Assembly: GCF_028736035.1 (NCBI RefSeq)
Contig: NZ_CP117866.1
Coordinates: 1,116,001-1,180,000 of the forward strand
Origin: Streptomyces sp. T12
Lineage (GTDB): Bacteria; Actinomycetota; Actinomycetes; Streptomycetales; Streptomycetaceae
DNA length: 64,000 nt
Reading direction: 5' to 3'
The position numbers and the translations under genes were made by a program. Of this stretch, positions 39,117 to 46,601 are shown in pieces (position 1 is the stretch's first letter; every line of letters starts with the position of its first letter). The notes beneath the pieces are model-generated. The model worked only from the letters and a program-made list of their open reading frames with translations, was not told the DNA's origin and did not search any database.

Positions 39117-40505
39117 TCAGGTCGGGACGGTGTCGGTGGTCCGCTCGGGCGCCGCGGCGGCCCGTCGGCCGGGCAGGGCGAGCAGTGGTACGGCGAGACA
39201 AGCGGCAGCCGCGGCCAGGGTCAGCCCGGCCCGCGCGCCGGTGCCGGGCCCGGCCAGGGCCCAGGCTGCGGTGGCCAGGGCGGGGCCGAGGGTGAAGCCG
39301 AGGCTGCGGGCCACCTGCACCGTCGAGCCGACGGTGGCGGTCCTCTCCGCTGGGGCCGCGCCCAGGATCAGGGCCTGCGTCGGACCGCCGTTGAGGCCCA
39401 TGCCGACACCGGCCAGCGCCAGCCGCCAGGCCACGTCGAGCGGCGTCCAGCCGTCGCCGAGCGGGATCAGCAGGAGCAGTCCGGCCGCGGTGAGCACGGC
39501 ACCGGTGACCGCGACCCGCCGGCAGCCGATAGGAGTCCCCCCGCTTGAGCGCAGCCGAGAGTGGGGGAGGTCGGCGAGCCGTCCGCCGAGCGGCCCGGCC
39601 AGCCCCATGCCGAGCGGGAAGGCGAGCACGGTCAGCCCGGTCGCGGTGGCGCTGACGCCCTCGTCCTGCTGGAGGTGGAGGGCGACGACGTAGTACATGG
39701 CCGCGAAACCGGCCGCCAGCGCCAGCACCGCGCCGTGGGCCCGGAACAGCCCGGCCGCCCGCAGGACAGCGGTCACGGGACGGCCACCCGGCCCGCGCAG
39801 CCACCACCACAACGGAGGTACGGCGGCGGCCGCGAGCAGGAACCACGGCGGTTCCCCGGATCCCAGGGTCAGGGCGAGCAGGAGCACGGCCAAGCCCCCG
39901 GCCACCGACAGCGCGTCAGCCAGTGACCGCCGGTCGGGCCCGCGCAACCCACCGTCCCTGGGCATCGCCTTCCAGGCGACGGCCAACACCAGCAGACAGA
40001 ACGGAATCTTGACCAGGAAGACCCAGCGCCAGCCCAGCTGGTCCAGCAGCAGCCCGCCCACCGCCGGGCCGGTCACCGCGCCCAGCGGGCCGAGCGTCGC
40101 GGGCACGCTCATCGCCCTGCCGCGCGCCTCGGGCCGTACGGCACGGATCGCCAGCACCGGCATCAGCACGAACAGCACCGCCGCGCACACGCCCTGCCCG
40201 ACGCGGGCCGCGATCAGCCAGGCCGCCCAGGGAGAGAGTGCGGCCAGAGCGCTGCAGAGCGCGAAGCCGGCGGTCGCCGCCAGCAGCGCGGACCGCGTCC
40301 CCGCGCCGTCCAGCCACCGGCCGACCGGCAACAGCAGGGCCACGACCGGGAGTTGGTACCCCAGCACCGCCCACTGCGCCGTGGCGGTCGAGACGTGCAG
40401 GCCCTCGGCGATGTCGGCCAGCGCCACGTTCACGATGTTCATGTCGAGCATCGCCACGAACGACAGCGCGCCCGCCACCGCCACGAGAACCCAGCGGTCC
40501 CTCAC
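39117..40505 (-). CDS. MFS exporter of the isonitrile cluster
   Basis: 462 aa with a GTG start behind a GGGAGGGG site. A DHA2-like MFS fold is recognisable (LDMNIVNVALADI in TM1, WRWVFLVKIPF after TM5). It probably exports the cluster's product and lies 13 bp before the asparagine synthetase. Around residues 315-330 an inserted stretch (PHSRLRSSGGTPIG) is encoded by a palindromic repeat element; the frame is kept, so the protein may still work. Confidence 0.87.
   Translation of the reverse strand: MRDRWVLVAVAGALSFVAMLDMNIVNVALADIAEGLHVSTATAQWAVLGYQLPVVALLLPVGRWLDGAGTRSALLAATAGFALCSALAALSPWAAWLIAARVGQGVCAAVLFVLMPVLAIRAVRPEARGRAMSVPATLGPLGAVTGPAVGGLLLDQLGWRWVFLVKIPFCLLVLAVAWKAMPRDGGLRGPDRRSLADALSVAGGLAVLLLALTLGSGEPPWFLLAAAAVPPLWWWLRGPGGRPVTAVLRAAGLFRAHGAVLALAAGFAAMYYVVALHLQQDEGVSATATGLTVLAFPLGMGLAGPLGGRLADLPHSRLRSSGGTPIGCRRVAVTGAVLTAAGLLLLIPLGDGWTPLDVAWRLALAGVGMGLNGGPTQALILGAAPAERTATVGSTVQVARSLGFTLGPALATAAWALAGPGTGARAGLTLAAAAACLAVPLLALPGRRAAAAPERTTDTVPT
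39531..39570. repeat. Palindromic repeat element inserted in an MFS coding sequence
   Basis: TCCCCC at 39536-39541 pairs with GGGGGA at 39563-39568, with an inner CGCT/AGCG stem at 39542-39551. Sequences of this shape (CCCCCGCTTGAGCG... AGAGTGGGGGA) are familiar to me as dispersed repeats between genes in Streptomyces genomes. Here one lies inside a gene, in frame. Calling it a dispersed repeat is from memory; the palindrome itself is plain. Confidence 0.65.
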
Positions 40506-40636
40506 TCTCGCGCCCCTCCCCCTCGCGGTCGGCTGCCGGACAGCAGCCTCGTTCCAGAGGTCGGGGACGCCGGGGGCTGAGTTCCCGGGCGTGGTCGAAA
40601 ATTTGATCGACTTGGGGTCGGCGCCCCGGTACGGCG

Positions 40637-40861
40637 TCAGGCCGTGCTGATGCCGTCCAGCTTGCCGGACTTGGCGTCCGCGACCAGCGACGAGAACTGG
40701 TCGGCGCTCATCTGCACGCGCTGCCCGAAGTCGTCCGTGAGGATCACCCGACGCTCGGCCGGAGCGGTGGGGTCGACGAACAGTTGCGGACAGCCGCAGT
40801 CGCAGTTGCCGCAGAAGGTCGCCACCGGGGCCAGGCCCTCAATGCCTTCGATCTCGCTCAT
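40637..40861 (-). CDS. Small Cys-rich protein of the isonitrile/transport cluster
   Basis: 74 aa. The core holds a Cys cluster, CGNCDCGC (C-x2-C-x-C-x-C) at about residues 17-24, followed by PQLFVD and a C-terminal half (RRVILTDDFGQRVQMSADQF) that looks like a small folded domain. A GAAAGG site precedes the ATG. It lies 31 bp after the FecE-type ATPase and ahead of the exporter, on the same strand. I do not recognise the family. The four clustered thiols suggest metal (Cu or Zn) or Fe-S binding; a RiPP precursor is a less likely alternative. Confidence 0.75.
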   Translation of the reverse strand: MSEIEGIEGLAPVATFCGNCDCGCPQLFVDPTAPAERRVILTDDFGQRVQMSADQFSSLVADAKSGKLDGISTA

Positions 40862-40892
40862 AGTTCACACAGCCTTTCGCGATCGTGGGCGC

Positions 40893-41825
40893 TCACCGTT
40901 GTGACACCCGGGACCAGCCCCCAAGACACCGCTCGGGGCCGACATTGGGATACCCGCACCGGTCGGCTCCACCGGTTCCGTCCTGCATGTCCTGTCCGCC
41001 CTGCGCGTCCGGGCCGTCTTGCGCGTCCGGGCCGTCTTGCGCGTCCGGGCCGTCCGCCGGTGTTCTGTGATCGAAGGCGATCAGCGGGTCGCCGGTCAGC
41101 GGATGGTCCACCACCGTCGCCCGTACGCCGAACACGTCGGCCAGCAGGGCGGGTTGCAGCACATTCCGGGGCGGGCCGGAGGCGACCACGTGGCCGTCGT
41201 GCAGGACGTGCAGCCGGTCGCAGACGGAGGCGGCGGCGTTGAGGTCGTGCAGCGACACCAGGGTCGTGCGGCGCTGCGCCCGGAGGAGGGCGAGCAGTTC
41301 GACCTGGTGGCGGATGTCGAGGTGGTTGGTGGGCTCGTCCAGGACCAGGACGTCCGGCTGCTGGGCGAAGGCGCGGGCCAGCAGGACGCGTTGACGCTCA
41401 CCGCCGGACAGTTCGGCGAAGCGGCGCCCGGTGTGCCGCGCCATGCCGACGTCCGCGAGGGCACGGGCGACGACGTCCCGGTCGGTGGCGTCCTCCCCGG
41501 CGAAGGCCCGCTTGTAGGGCGTACGGCCCATGGCGACGACCTCGCGGACGGTCAGCTCGAAGTCGCCGCCACGCTCCTGCGGGAGAGCCGCGACATGCCG
41601 GGCCGCCTCGGTGGGGCTGAGCCGGCGCAGGTCGGTGCCGGACAGCAGGACCCGGCCGGAGGCCGGCTTCAGGTGCCGGTAGACGGTGCGCAGGAGCGTG
41701 GACTTGCCGCTGCCGTTCGGGCCGACGAGGCCGGTGATCTCGCCTTCGGCCGCGATGAGATGGGCGCCGGCGACGACCGTACGGCCGGTGTAGGCGACGT
41801 GCAGGTCCTCGATTTCGATCTTCAA
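40893..41825 (-). CDS. FecE-type ABC transporter ATPase (siderophore/chelator import)
   Basis: 310 aa with a TTG start at 41825, chosen for the GGGGGAG site 8 bp upstream and the immediate match to the family. Walker A GPNGSGKST (~35), signature LSGGERQR, Walker B VLVLDEPTNHLD and switch His in VSLHDLNAAA are intact. The protein has a ~60-residue extension after the conserved end, including Asp-Gly-Pro-Asp-Ala-Gln repeats from an 18-bp DNA repeat. It pairs with the FecCD permease and binding protein upstream. Confidence 0.9.
   Translation of the reverse strand: MKIEIEDLHVAYTGRTVVAGAHLIAAEGEITGLVGPNGSGKSTLLRTVYRHLKPASGRVLLSGTDLRRLSPTEAARHVAALPQERGGDFELTVREVVAMGRTPYKRAFAGEDATDRDVVARALADVGMARHTGRRFAELSGGERQRVLLARAFAQQPDVLVLDEPTNHLDIRHQVELLALLRAQRRTTLVSLHDLNAAASVCDRLHVLHDGHVVASGPPRNVLQPALLADVFGVRATVVDHPLTGDPLIAFDHRTPADGPDAQDGPDAQDGPDAQGGQDMQDGTGGADRCGYPNVGPERCLGGWSRVSQR
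41001..41054. repeat. 18-bp tandem repeat (3 copies) in the ATPase gene tail
   Basis: The unit TTGCGCGTCCGGGCCGTC occurs three times (first base differs in copy 1). It encodes the hexapeptide repeat DGPDAQ in the C-terminal extension of the ABC ATPase, beyond its catalytic core. It is a likely site of copy-number change. Confidence 0.88.
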
Positions 41826-41867
41826 CGTCCGCTCCCCCGATTCCTCAACGCCTGCTCCTCCAGCTCC

Positions 41868-42962
41868 TCAACTCCCGCTCCCCAACCGCCGGTCCAGCAG
41901 ATACAGCAGCGCCGGAGCGCCGATCAGCGAGGTGACGACGCCGACCGGCAGCTCCTGCGTCTCCATGGCCGTACGGCACACGATGTCGACCACGACCAGG
42001 AGCAGCGCCCCGAAGAGTGCCGAGACGGGCAGGAGGCGGCGGTGGTCGCCGCCGACGATCAGGCGGCAGGCGTGCGGCACCATGAGCGCGACGAAGGCGA
42101 TCGCACCGGAGACGGCCACGAGGACGCCGGTCAGCAGGCTGGTGAGCGTGAACAGCTCCCGGCGCAGGCGGGTGGCGTCGACGCCGAGCCCGGCGGCCGT
42201 CTCGTCGCCCATGATCAGCGCGTTGAGCGCCCGGGCCCGCGCCTGGAGCCACAGCAGGGTGACGGGCACGGCGACGGCGGGAGCGGCGAGCAGCGGCCAA
42301 CTCGCGCCGCTCAGGCTGCCCATGAGCCAGAACAGCACGCTGTGGGTCTGCTGTTCGTCGCCGGCCTGGAGCACGAGATAGCTGGTGAAGCCGGACAGGA
42401 ACTGCCCGATCGCCACCCCGGCCAGCACCAGCCGCAGCGGCGCGAAACCCCCGCGGCGCCGGGCCACCGCCCACACCAGCGCGAAGGTGGCGAGGGCGCC
42501 CGCGAAGGCAGCCCCGGACAGTCCGAGCCCGAGTGCGCCGCCCGTGCCGAGGCCCAGCACGATCGCGGCGACCGCCCCGAGGGAGGCGCCGTTGGAGATG
42601 CCCAGGAAGTACGGGTCGGCCAGCGGGTTACGCACCAGGGCCTGCATCGCCGTACCGACGAGGCCGAGCCCCGCGCCGACGAGGGCCGCCAACAGGGCGC
42701 GGGGGAGGCGGAGTTGCCAGACGATCAGGTCGTTGGTGCCGGGGCGCGGCGCCTCGCCGGACAGGCGGCGCCAGACCACGTTCCACACCTCGCCGGCCGG
42801 GATGGACGTCGAGCCCCAGGACACCGCCGCGGTGAGGGCGGCGAGCAGGGCCAGGGCGAGGGCCAGAGCCAGCGGCCCGGCGGGCACGGAGCGGGTCCGC
42901 GCGGGCTCCTGCGGATCACGCCGCTCCGCCGTGCCCTTTCGGCGCACCAGAGTGCCGATCAT
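41868..42962 (-). CDS. FecCD-type ABC permease (siderophore/chelator import)
   Basis: 364 aa polytopic permease with about 10 TM segments. The family marks RLPRALLAALVGAGLGLVGT, VRNPLADPYFLGISNGASLG, SGAIAFVALMVPHACRLI and ELPVGVVTSLIGAPALL are present. The ATG lies 2 bp after the stop of the binding-protein gene, so the two are translationally linked. The substrate is not told by sequence; the context suggests a metal-chelator complex, perhaps the isonitrile product itself. Confidence 0.92.
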   Translation of the reverse strand: MIGTLVRRKGTAERRDPQEPARTRSVPAGPLALALALALLAALTAAVSWGSTSIPAGEVWNVVWRRLSGEAPRPGTNDLIVWQLRLPRALLAALVGAGLGLVGTAMQALVRNPLADPYFLGISNGASLGAVAAIVLGLGTGGALGLGLSGAAFAGALATFALVWAVARRRGGFAPLRLVLAGVAIGQFLSGFTSYLVLQAGDEQQTHSVLFWLMGSLSGASWPLLAAPAVAVPVTLLWLQARARALNALIMGDETAAGLGVDATRLRRELFTLTSLLTGVLVAVSGAIAFVALMVPHACRLIVGGDHRRLLPVSALFGALLLVVVDIVCRTAMETQELPVGVVTSLIGAPALLYLLDRRLGSGS

Positions 42963-42964
42963 GA

Positions 42965-44038
42965 TCAGCCGACCTTGCCCGGGTACAGCGTCTTCGCGAT
43001 CTCCTCGACCGTGTCGGCGTTGGTGACGCCGGCGATGGTGGTCTGCTCGGAGCCGATGCGCAGGAGGTGGCCCTCCTTGACGGCTTTCAGGCCCTTGGTG
43101 GCGGGGTTGGACTCCAGCCACTCCTGCGCCTCGTCGAACGCCTTCTCGTTCCCGGCCTCGCTGCCCCGGTTACGCACGCCGAGCTGGATCCAGTCCGGGT
43201 TCTTGGCGATCACGTCCTCCCAGCCGACCTGCTTGTAGTCACCGTCGCAGTCGGCGAAGACGTTGCGGGCCCCGGCGAGGGTGATGACCGCGTTGGCGAC
43301 CTGGCGGTTGCAGACGGCCATGGGCTGCTTGGTGCCGGCGTCGTAGTCGAAGAAGAAGTACGTGGGCCGCTCACTCTCGGGCGTGCTGCCGACGGCCTTG
43401 CGGACCGCGTCCACCTTCGCCTTCATGCCGTCGACGAGTTCCTTCGCCTTCGCGCGCGTGCCCGTGACGGCGCCGAGGGAGGTGACGTCCTCCTCGACGG
43501 CGGACAGGTCGGTGACCGGGCTCTTGCTCGTGGCGGCGCACGCCGTGGACTTCAGGAAGGTGTGCTTGATGCCGGCCGCCTTGAACTCCTCCTCGGTCGG
43601 CGCGTCCCCCATTCCGCCGCCCATGTTCATCGAGGCGAAGGTGTCGATGTACAGGTCGGCGCCGGAGCCGAGGAGCTTCTCCTTGGGGATCACGGTCTCG
43701 CTGAGCACCTCGACCTGCTGTGCCTGTGCGTCGAGCTCACCCGGCAAGGTGCCCTTGCCCGGCGGGAAGCCGGTGCCGGTCACCTTGTCCCCGGCGCCGA
43801 GGCGCAGCAGGAGTTCCAGGCTGGAGGCGTTGCTGGTGACGATGTGCTTCGGGGCCTCGGTGAAGGTGGTCCTGGCGCCCATGCAGTCGGTGACGGTGAC
43901 CGGGTGGCCCTCCGAGTCGCCCTTTCCTGCGGCGGTGCTCGCCTCGCCGCTGTCCCCGCTGTCCCCGCTGCCGCAGCCCGCCGCCAGCAGGCCACCGAGT
44001 ACGGCTGCCGTCGTACCCCGCCACACACGAGAACGCAT
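42965..44038 (-). CDS. FecB/BtuF-like chelator-binding lipoprotein
   Basis: 357 aa. A lipobox LLAAGC puts the lipidated Cys at 22, followed by a Gly/Ser/Asp linker. The mature domain is a type III binding protein (FTEAPKHIVTSNASSLELLL, YKQVGWEDVIAKNPDWIQL). It is related to the binding protein of the riboswitch-controlled system at 33882-34886. Three extra Cys in the mature part and a Met/Gly-rich loop (ASMNMGGGMGD) near residue 138 are notable and might suit a copper ligand. A GGGGAG site precedes the ATG. It heads the import/isonitrile gene set. Confidence 0.91.
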   Translation of the reverse strand: MRSRVWRGTTAAVLGGLLAAGCGSGDSGDSGEASTAAGKGDSEGHPVTVTDCMGARTTFTEAPKHIVTSNASSLELLLRLGAGDKVTGTGFPPGKGTLPGELDAQAQQVEVLSETVIPKEKLLGSGADLYIDTFASMNMGGGMGDAPTEEEFKAAGIKHTFLKSTACAATSKSPVTDLSAVEEDVTSLGAVTGTRAKAKELVDGMKAKVDAVRKAVGSTPESERPTYFFFDYDAGTKQPMAVCNRQVANAVITLAGARNVFADCDGDYKQVGWEDVIAKNPDWIQLGVRNRGSEAGNEKAFDEAQEWLESNPATKGLKAVKEGHLLRIGSEQTTIAGVTNADTVEEIAKTLYPGKVG

Positions 44039-44065
44039 CGAAACTCCCCACGATCCACTGGATGC

Positions 44066-44088
44066 ACGGGCGGATCTCCGCCGCCCGT
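44066..44088. terminator. GC-rich hairpin between the sigma factor and binding-protein genes
   Basis: ACGGGCGG is followed after 7 bases by its exact complement CCGCCCGT. It lies in the 114-bp gap after the ECF sigma gene stop and before the binding-protein start, both on the minus strand. It may end the sigma transcript or sit in the leader of the importer operon. No U-run follows, as is common for hairpin terminators in Streptomyces. Confidence 0.45.
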
Positions 44089-44152
44089 TCCAGTAGTCGG
44101 GGCGATGCCGGTGTCAGTTCCCGGCAGGGGGAACCGACACCGGCGCTCCCGG

Positions 44153-44887
44153 TCAGGCGGCCACAGCCGCCGGTTCAGCCACGGCCACGGCCGCCGTTTC
44201 AGCCACGGCCACGGTTACGGCTACGTCCACGGCATCGGTCGCGACCTCGGCCTCGGCCTCCGCCTCGGCCTCCGCCTCGGTCAGCAGCTCGACGAGAGTC
44301 GCCCGGGCGCGGGCGACGCGCGAGCGGACCGTCCCGACGGGGCAGTCGCTCATCTCGGCCGCCTCCGCGTAGGGCAGGCCCACCAGCTGGGTCAGGACGA
44401 ACGCCTCGCGGCGCTCGTCGGGCAGCGCGTCCAGCAGGTCGAGCAGCGCGATGCCGTCGTCGAAGCCGGGCAGACCGATCGGCTGGGCGCGTTCCGCCAT
44501 CAGCGTCCAGTCGTCCGAGTCACTCAGCCGAGGGCGGGCGGCGGCGTACCGATGACTGTCGATCACCGCGCGGCGCGCGATGGACAGCAGCCACGCGCGC
44601 GCCGAGGAGCGGCCCTCGAACCGGTGCAGGCTGCCGAGCGCCCGCAGGAACGTGTCCTGCGCCAGATCGTCGGCGGCCTGCGGATCGGCGGAGAGGTGCG
44701 CCACGTACCGCACGACGTCGCGGTGCAGGGAGCGGACGAAACGGTCGGTGGCGTCCGGGTCACCGCCGCGGGCGGCCAGCGCCCACGCGGTCGTGGACTC
44801 GTCACAGGAGGCCGTCTTGGAGGTGTTGTCCGCCTTCGTGCGACTCACGCGGGTCGCGCGCGAGGAAGGCAGGGCAGGAGTGATCAC
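44153..44887 (-). CDS. ECF-type RNA polymerase sigma factor
   Basis: 244 aa from the GTG at 44887 (GAAGGA site); a GTG 45 bp earlier is possible. Region 2 (VRYVAHLSADPQAADDLAQD, TFLRALGSLHRFEGRSSARA) and region 4 (ALPDERREAFVLTQLVGLPY, CPVGTVRSRVARARATL) are complete. A low-complexity tail of alternating Glu-Ala and then Val/Ala/Thr follows. No anti-sigma gene is adjacent. It sits between the copper genes and the importer/isonitrile genes, all on one strand, so it might control either; copper or metal stress is a sensible guess only. Confidence 0.88.
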   Translation of the reverse strand: MITPALPSSRATRVSRTKADNTSKTASCDESTTAWALAARGGDPDATDRFVRSLHRDVVRYVAHLSADPQAADDLAQDTFLRALGSLHRFEGRSSARAWLLSIARRAVIDSHRYAAARPRLSDSDDWTLMAERAQPIGLPGFDDGIALLDLLDALPDERREAFVLTQLVGLPYAEAAEMSDCPVGTVRSRVARARATLVELLTEAEAEAEAEAEVATDAVDVAVTVAVAETAAVAVAEPAAVAA

Positions 44888-45137
44888 CTGAGTCCTTCTC
44901 GGTAGTCCGGACTCCGGCACGGCGGCGGGCACTCACGGCGTCGCCGCCGTGCGCCAGGTCACGTGTACGTGAGGCGTGCGGGCACGCCGTACCGGAGGTG
45001 TCCGGGGATGCAAGGGATACGGCCGTACGGCAGGTACGGCCAGGGCCCGAGGCACGGTCGGTGTCTACGACACGACACCTGTACGGCCGTCGAGGAGTCG
45101 ACGTCCGTGCCCGTACGGCCTCGGGGAACCGGCTGTC

Positions 45138-45848
45138 TCAGACGACAGCGATCCCCGCCGGAGGCCCCCGAGAAGTGATCGTGTGAACGAGCGGAAGCAG
45201 CCGCGGCGCCCGATCGGAGCGGCCGCGGCGCGGCCTGAGGCGCGGGCGGTGCGGCGGTACGGGCAGGGCGAGCGACAGCCGCAGCGGGGCAGCCAGCCAT
45301 CCGGCGACGGCCCGCAGAATGCGGAACGCGGCACGTTCACCGTGCCCCAGCCACAGGCCGCACAGCAGCGCGGCGAGGGTGTGGGCGGCGAACATGCCGA
45401 ACGAGGACGTGCCGGCCATGTCGTGGCCCATGCCCATGTGGCCCATGCCCATGTGGGCCGTGTCCATGTGGCCCGGGTCCATGTGGCGCATACCGATGTG
45501 CCCCATGGACATAGAGGCCCTGGAATCCATGGACATGGGATCCATGGAGCCCATGCCCATGGACATGGAGCCCATGCCGTGCGCGGTGGCGCTGGAGGAC
45601 TGTGCGAACTCGAAGGCCGCGTGCAGCCCACCCTGGGCGACGACCACCACGGACACGACCAGTGGGAGTCCGCGCTCCCGGCCTGCCAGGCACCAGCCCG
45701 CGCCGCCCGTGAGGACCGCACCGGCCGCCAGCGTCCACCAGGGGACGGTCGCGCCCGACATCAGTACGTGGCCGAGGGCAGCGAGCAGCACACAGACGGA
45801 CGCGAACACCGCGGCCCGTATCGTGCGCACACCCCACCCAGCAGTCAT
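45138..45848 (-). CDS. Met/His-rich multi-pass membrane protein, copper-associated
   Basis: About 236 aa (an ATG 12 bp upstream is equally possible). Three TM segments are followed by a striking Met/His-rich loop of ~55 residues near 92-147, with runs such as SMSMGMGSMDPMSMD and HMGMGHMGMGHDMAG. One or two TM segments and a basic tail complete it. Such Met-rich loops bind Cu(I). Its place beside the PCuAC and CopA genes supports a role in copper handling at the membrane. I do not recognise a named family. The tail beyond ~205 is basic and Pro-rich, without clear structure. Confidence 0.78.
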   Translation of the reverse strand: MTAGWGVRTIRAAVFASVCVLLAALGHVLMSGATVPWWTLAAGAVLTGGAGWCLAGRERGLPLVVSVVVVAQGGLHAAFEFAQSSSATAHGMGSMSMGMGSMDPMSMDSRASMSMGHIGMRHMDPGHMDTAHMGMGHMGMGHDMAGTSSFGMFAAHTLAALLCGLWLGHGERAAFRILRAVAGWLAAPLRLSLALPVPPHRPRLRPRRGRSDRAPRLLPLVHTITSRGPPAGIAVV

Positions 45849-45994
45849 GACGGCCCTCATCCTCGCATCCTGGGCCCACTCGTCACGGGTGGGTACGCAC
45901 AACACCCCCGCCCCGGACTCAAGCCCAGAAGAGTGATACAGGACACATCAGTAAGAGGGAACTGGGCGCGCATGCCGACCGACAACTGGATGGT

Positions 45995-46080
45995 GTGGGG
46001 CTTCCTGGGCTTCCGTCACCCGTCCTGGCCGGGGCGGGTGGGGCTTCCTGGGCTTCCGTCACCCGTCCTGGCCGGGGCGG
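45995..46080. repeat. Perfect 43-bp tandem duplication at the 3' end of the PCuAC gene
   Basis: Copy 1 (45995-46037) and copy 2 (46038-46080) are identical over 43 bp. Copy 2 encodes the last residues and stop of the PCuAC protein; copy 1 lies just downstream. Perfect identity implies a recent event. Confidence 0.93.
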
Positions 46081-46601
46081 ACCACCATCGCCTGAACCTC
46101 GATCCGACCGCCGCGCTCGAAGTGGAGAGTGAACGGCACATACGTGCCCGTCCGCCACCCCGGCTCAGCGCGCAGCGTCACATCCAGGCCGTACGGGGAC
46201 ATGGCGAGGCCGCGACCGGCCGGGACGCGGGCCGAGTCGACCGTCTGCGCGTACGCCATCCGGCCGTTGGTCATACGGTGGCGGCTGAGCGTCGCGTCGT
46301 CTCGGACGGCCGACGACGTCACCTTCAGCAGACGGTCGTCCGCGCCCCCGGAATTGGTGATCCGGAAGAACGCGGCGGTGTCCCGGACGTCGCCGTACGG
46401 CAGGAAAACCCGCCCGTCGGTGACCGCGATCCGGGCCGGGCTGCCCGCGTTGCCCGAGCCCACCCAGGTGGTCAGGCCGCCCAGGGCGACACCGCACGCG
46501 GCGATCGGGGCGAGCGCGGCGAGCAGGCCGTCGGCGATCCGGCGGCGGGTCGGGCGCCAGGCTCGGGGGGCTGCCGTTCGCTCGGCTGTGGATATGGTCA
46601 T
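46059..46601 (-). CDS. PCuAC-type periplasmic copper chaperone, membrane-anchored
   Basis: 180 aa. One N-terminal TM/signal anchor (~20-45) precedes a cupredoxin-like PCuAC domain (AVTDGRVFLPY-like start, YGDVRDTAAFFRITNSG, RHRMTNGRMAYAQTVDSARV, GLAMSPYGLDV). Family proteins bring Cu(I) to outer-face oxidases. The final His-x-Met of the usual copper site is replaced (GLDVTL), so binding may depend on the upstream His/Met residues. Start and stop overlap the CopA gene by ATGA. Confidence 0.82.
   Translation of the reverse strand: MTISTAERTAAPRAWRPTRRRIADGLLAALAPIAACGVALGGLTTWVGSGNAGSPARIAVTDGRVFLPYGDVRDTAAFFRITNSGGADDRLLKVTSSAVRDDATLSRHRMTNGRMAYAQTVDSARVPAGRGLAMSPYGLDVTLRAEPGWRTGTYVPFTLHFERGGRIEVQAMVVRPGQDG

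Noticed and set aside
37277..40861. Lasso-peptide reading (AsnB-like cyclase plus small gene)
   Set aside because: No lasso protease or leader-binding gene, the glutaminase Cys2 is intact, and the small protein lacks a lasso-type core.
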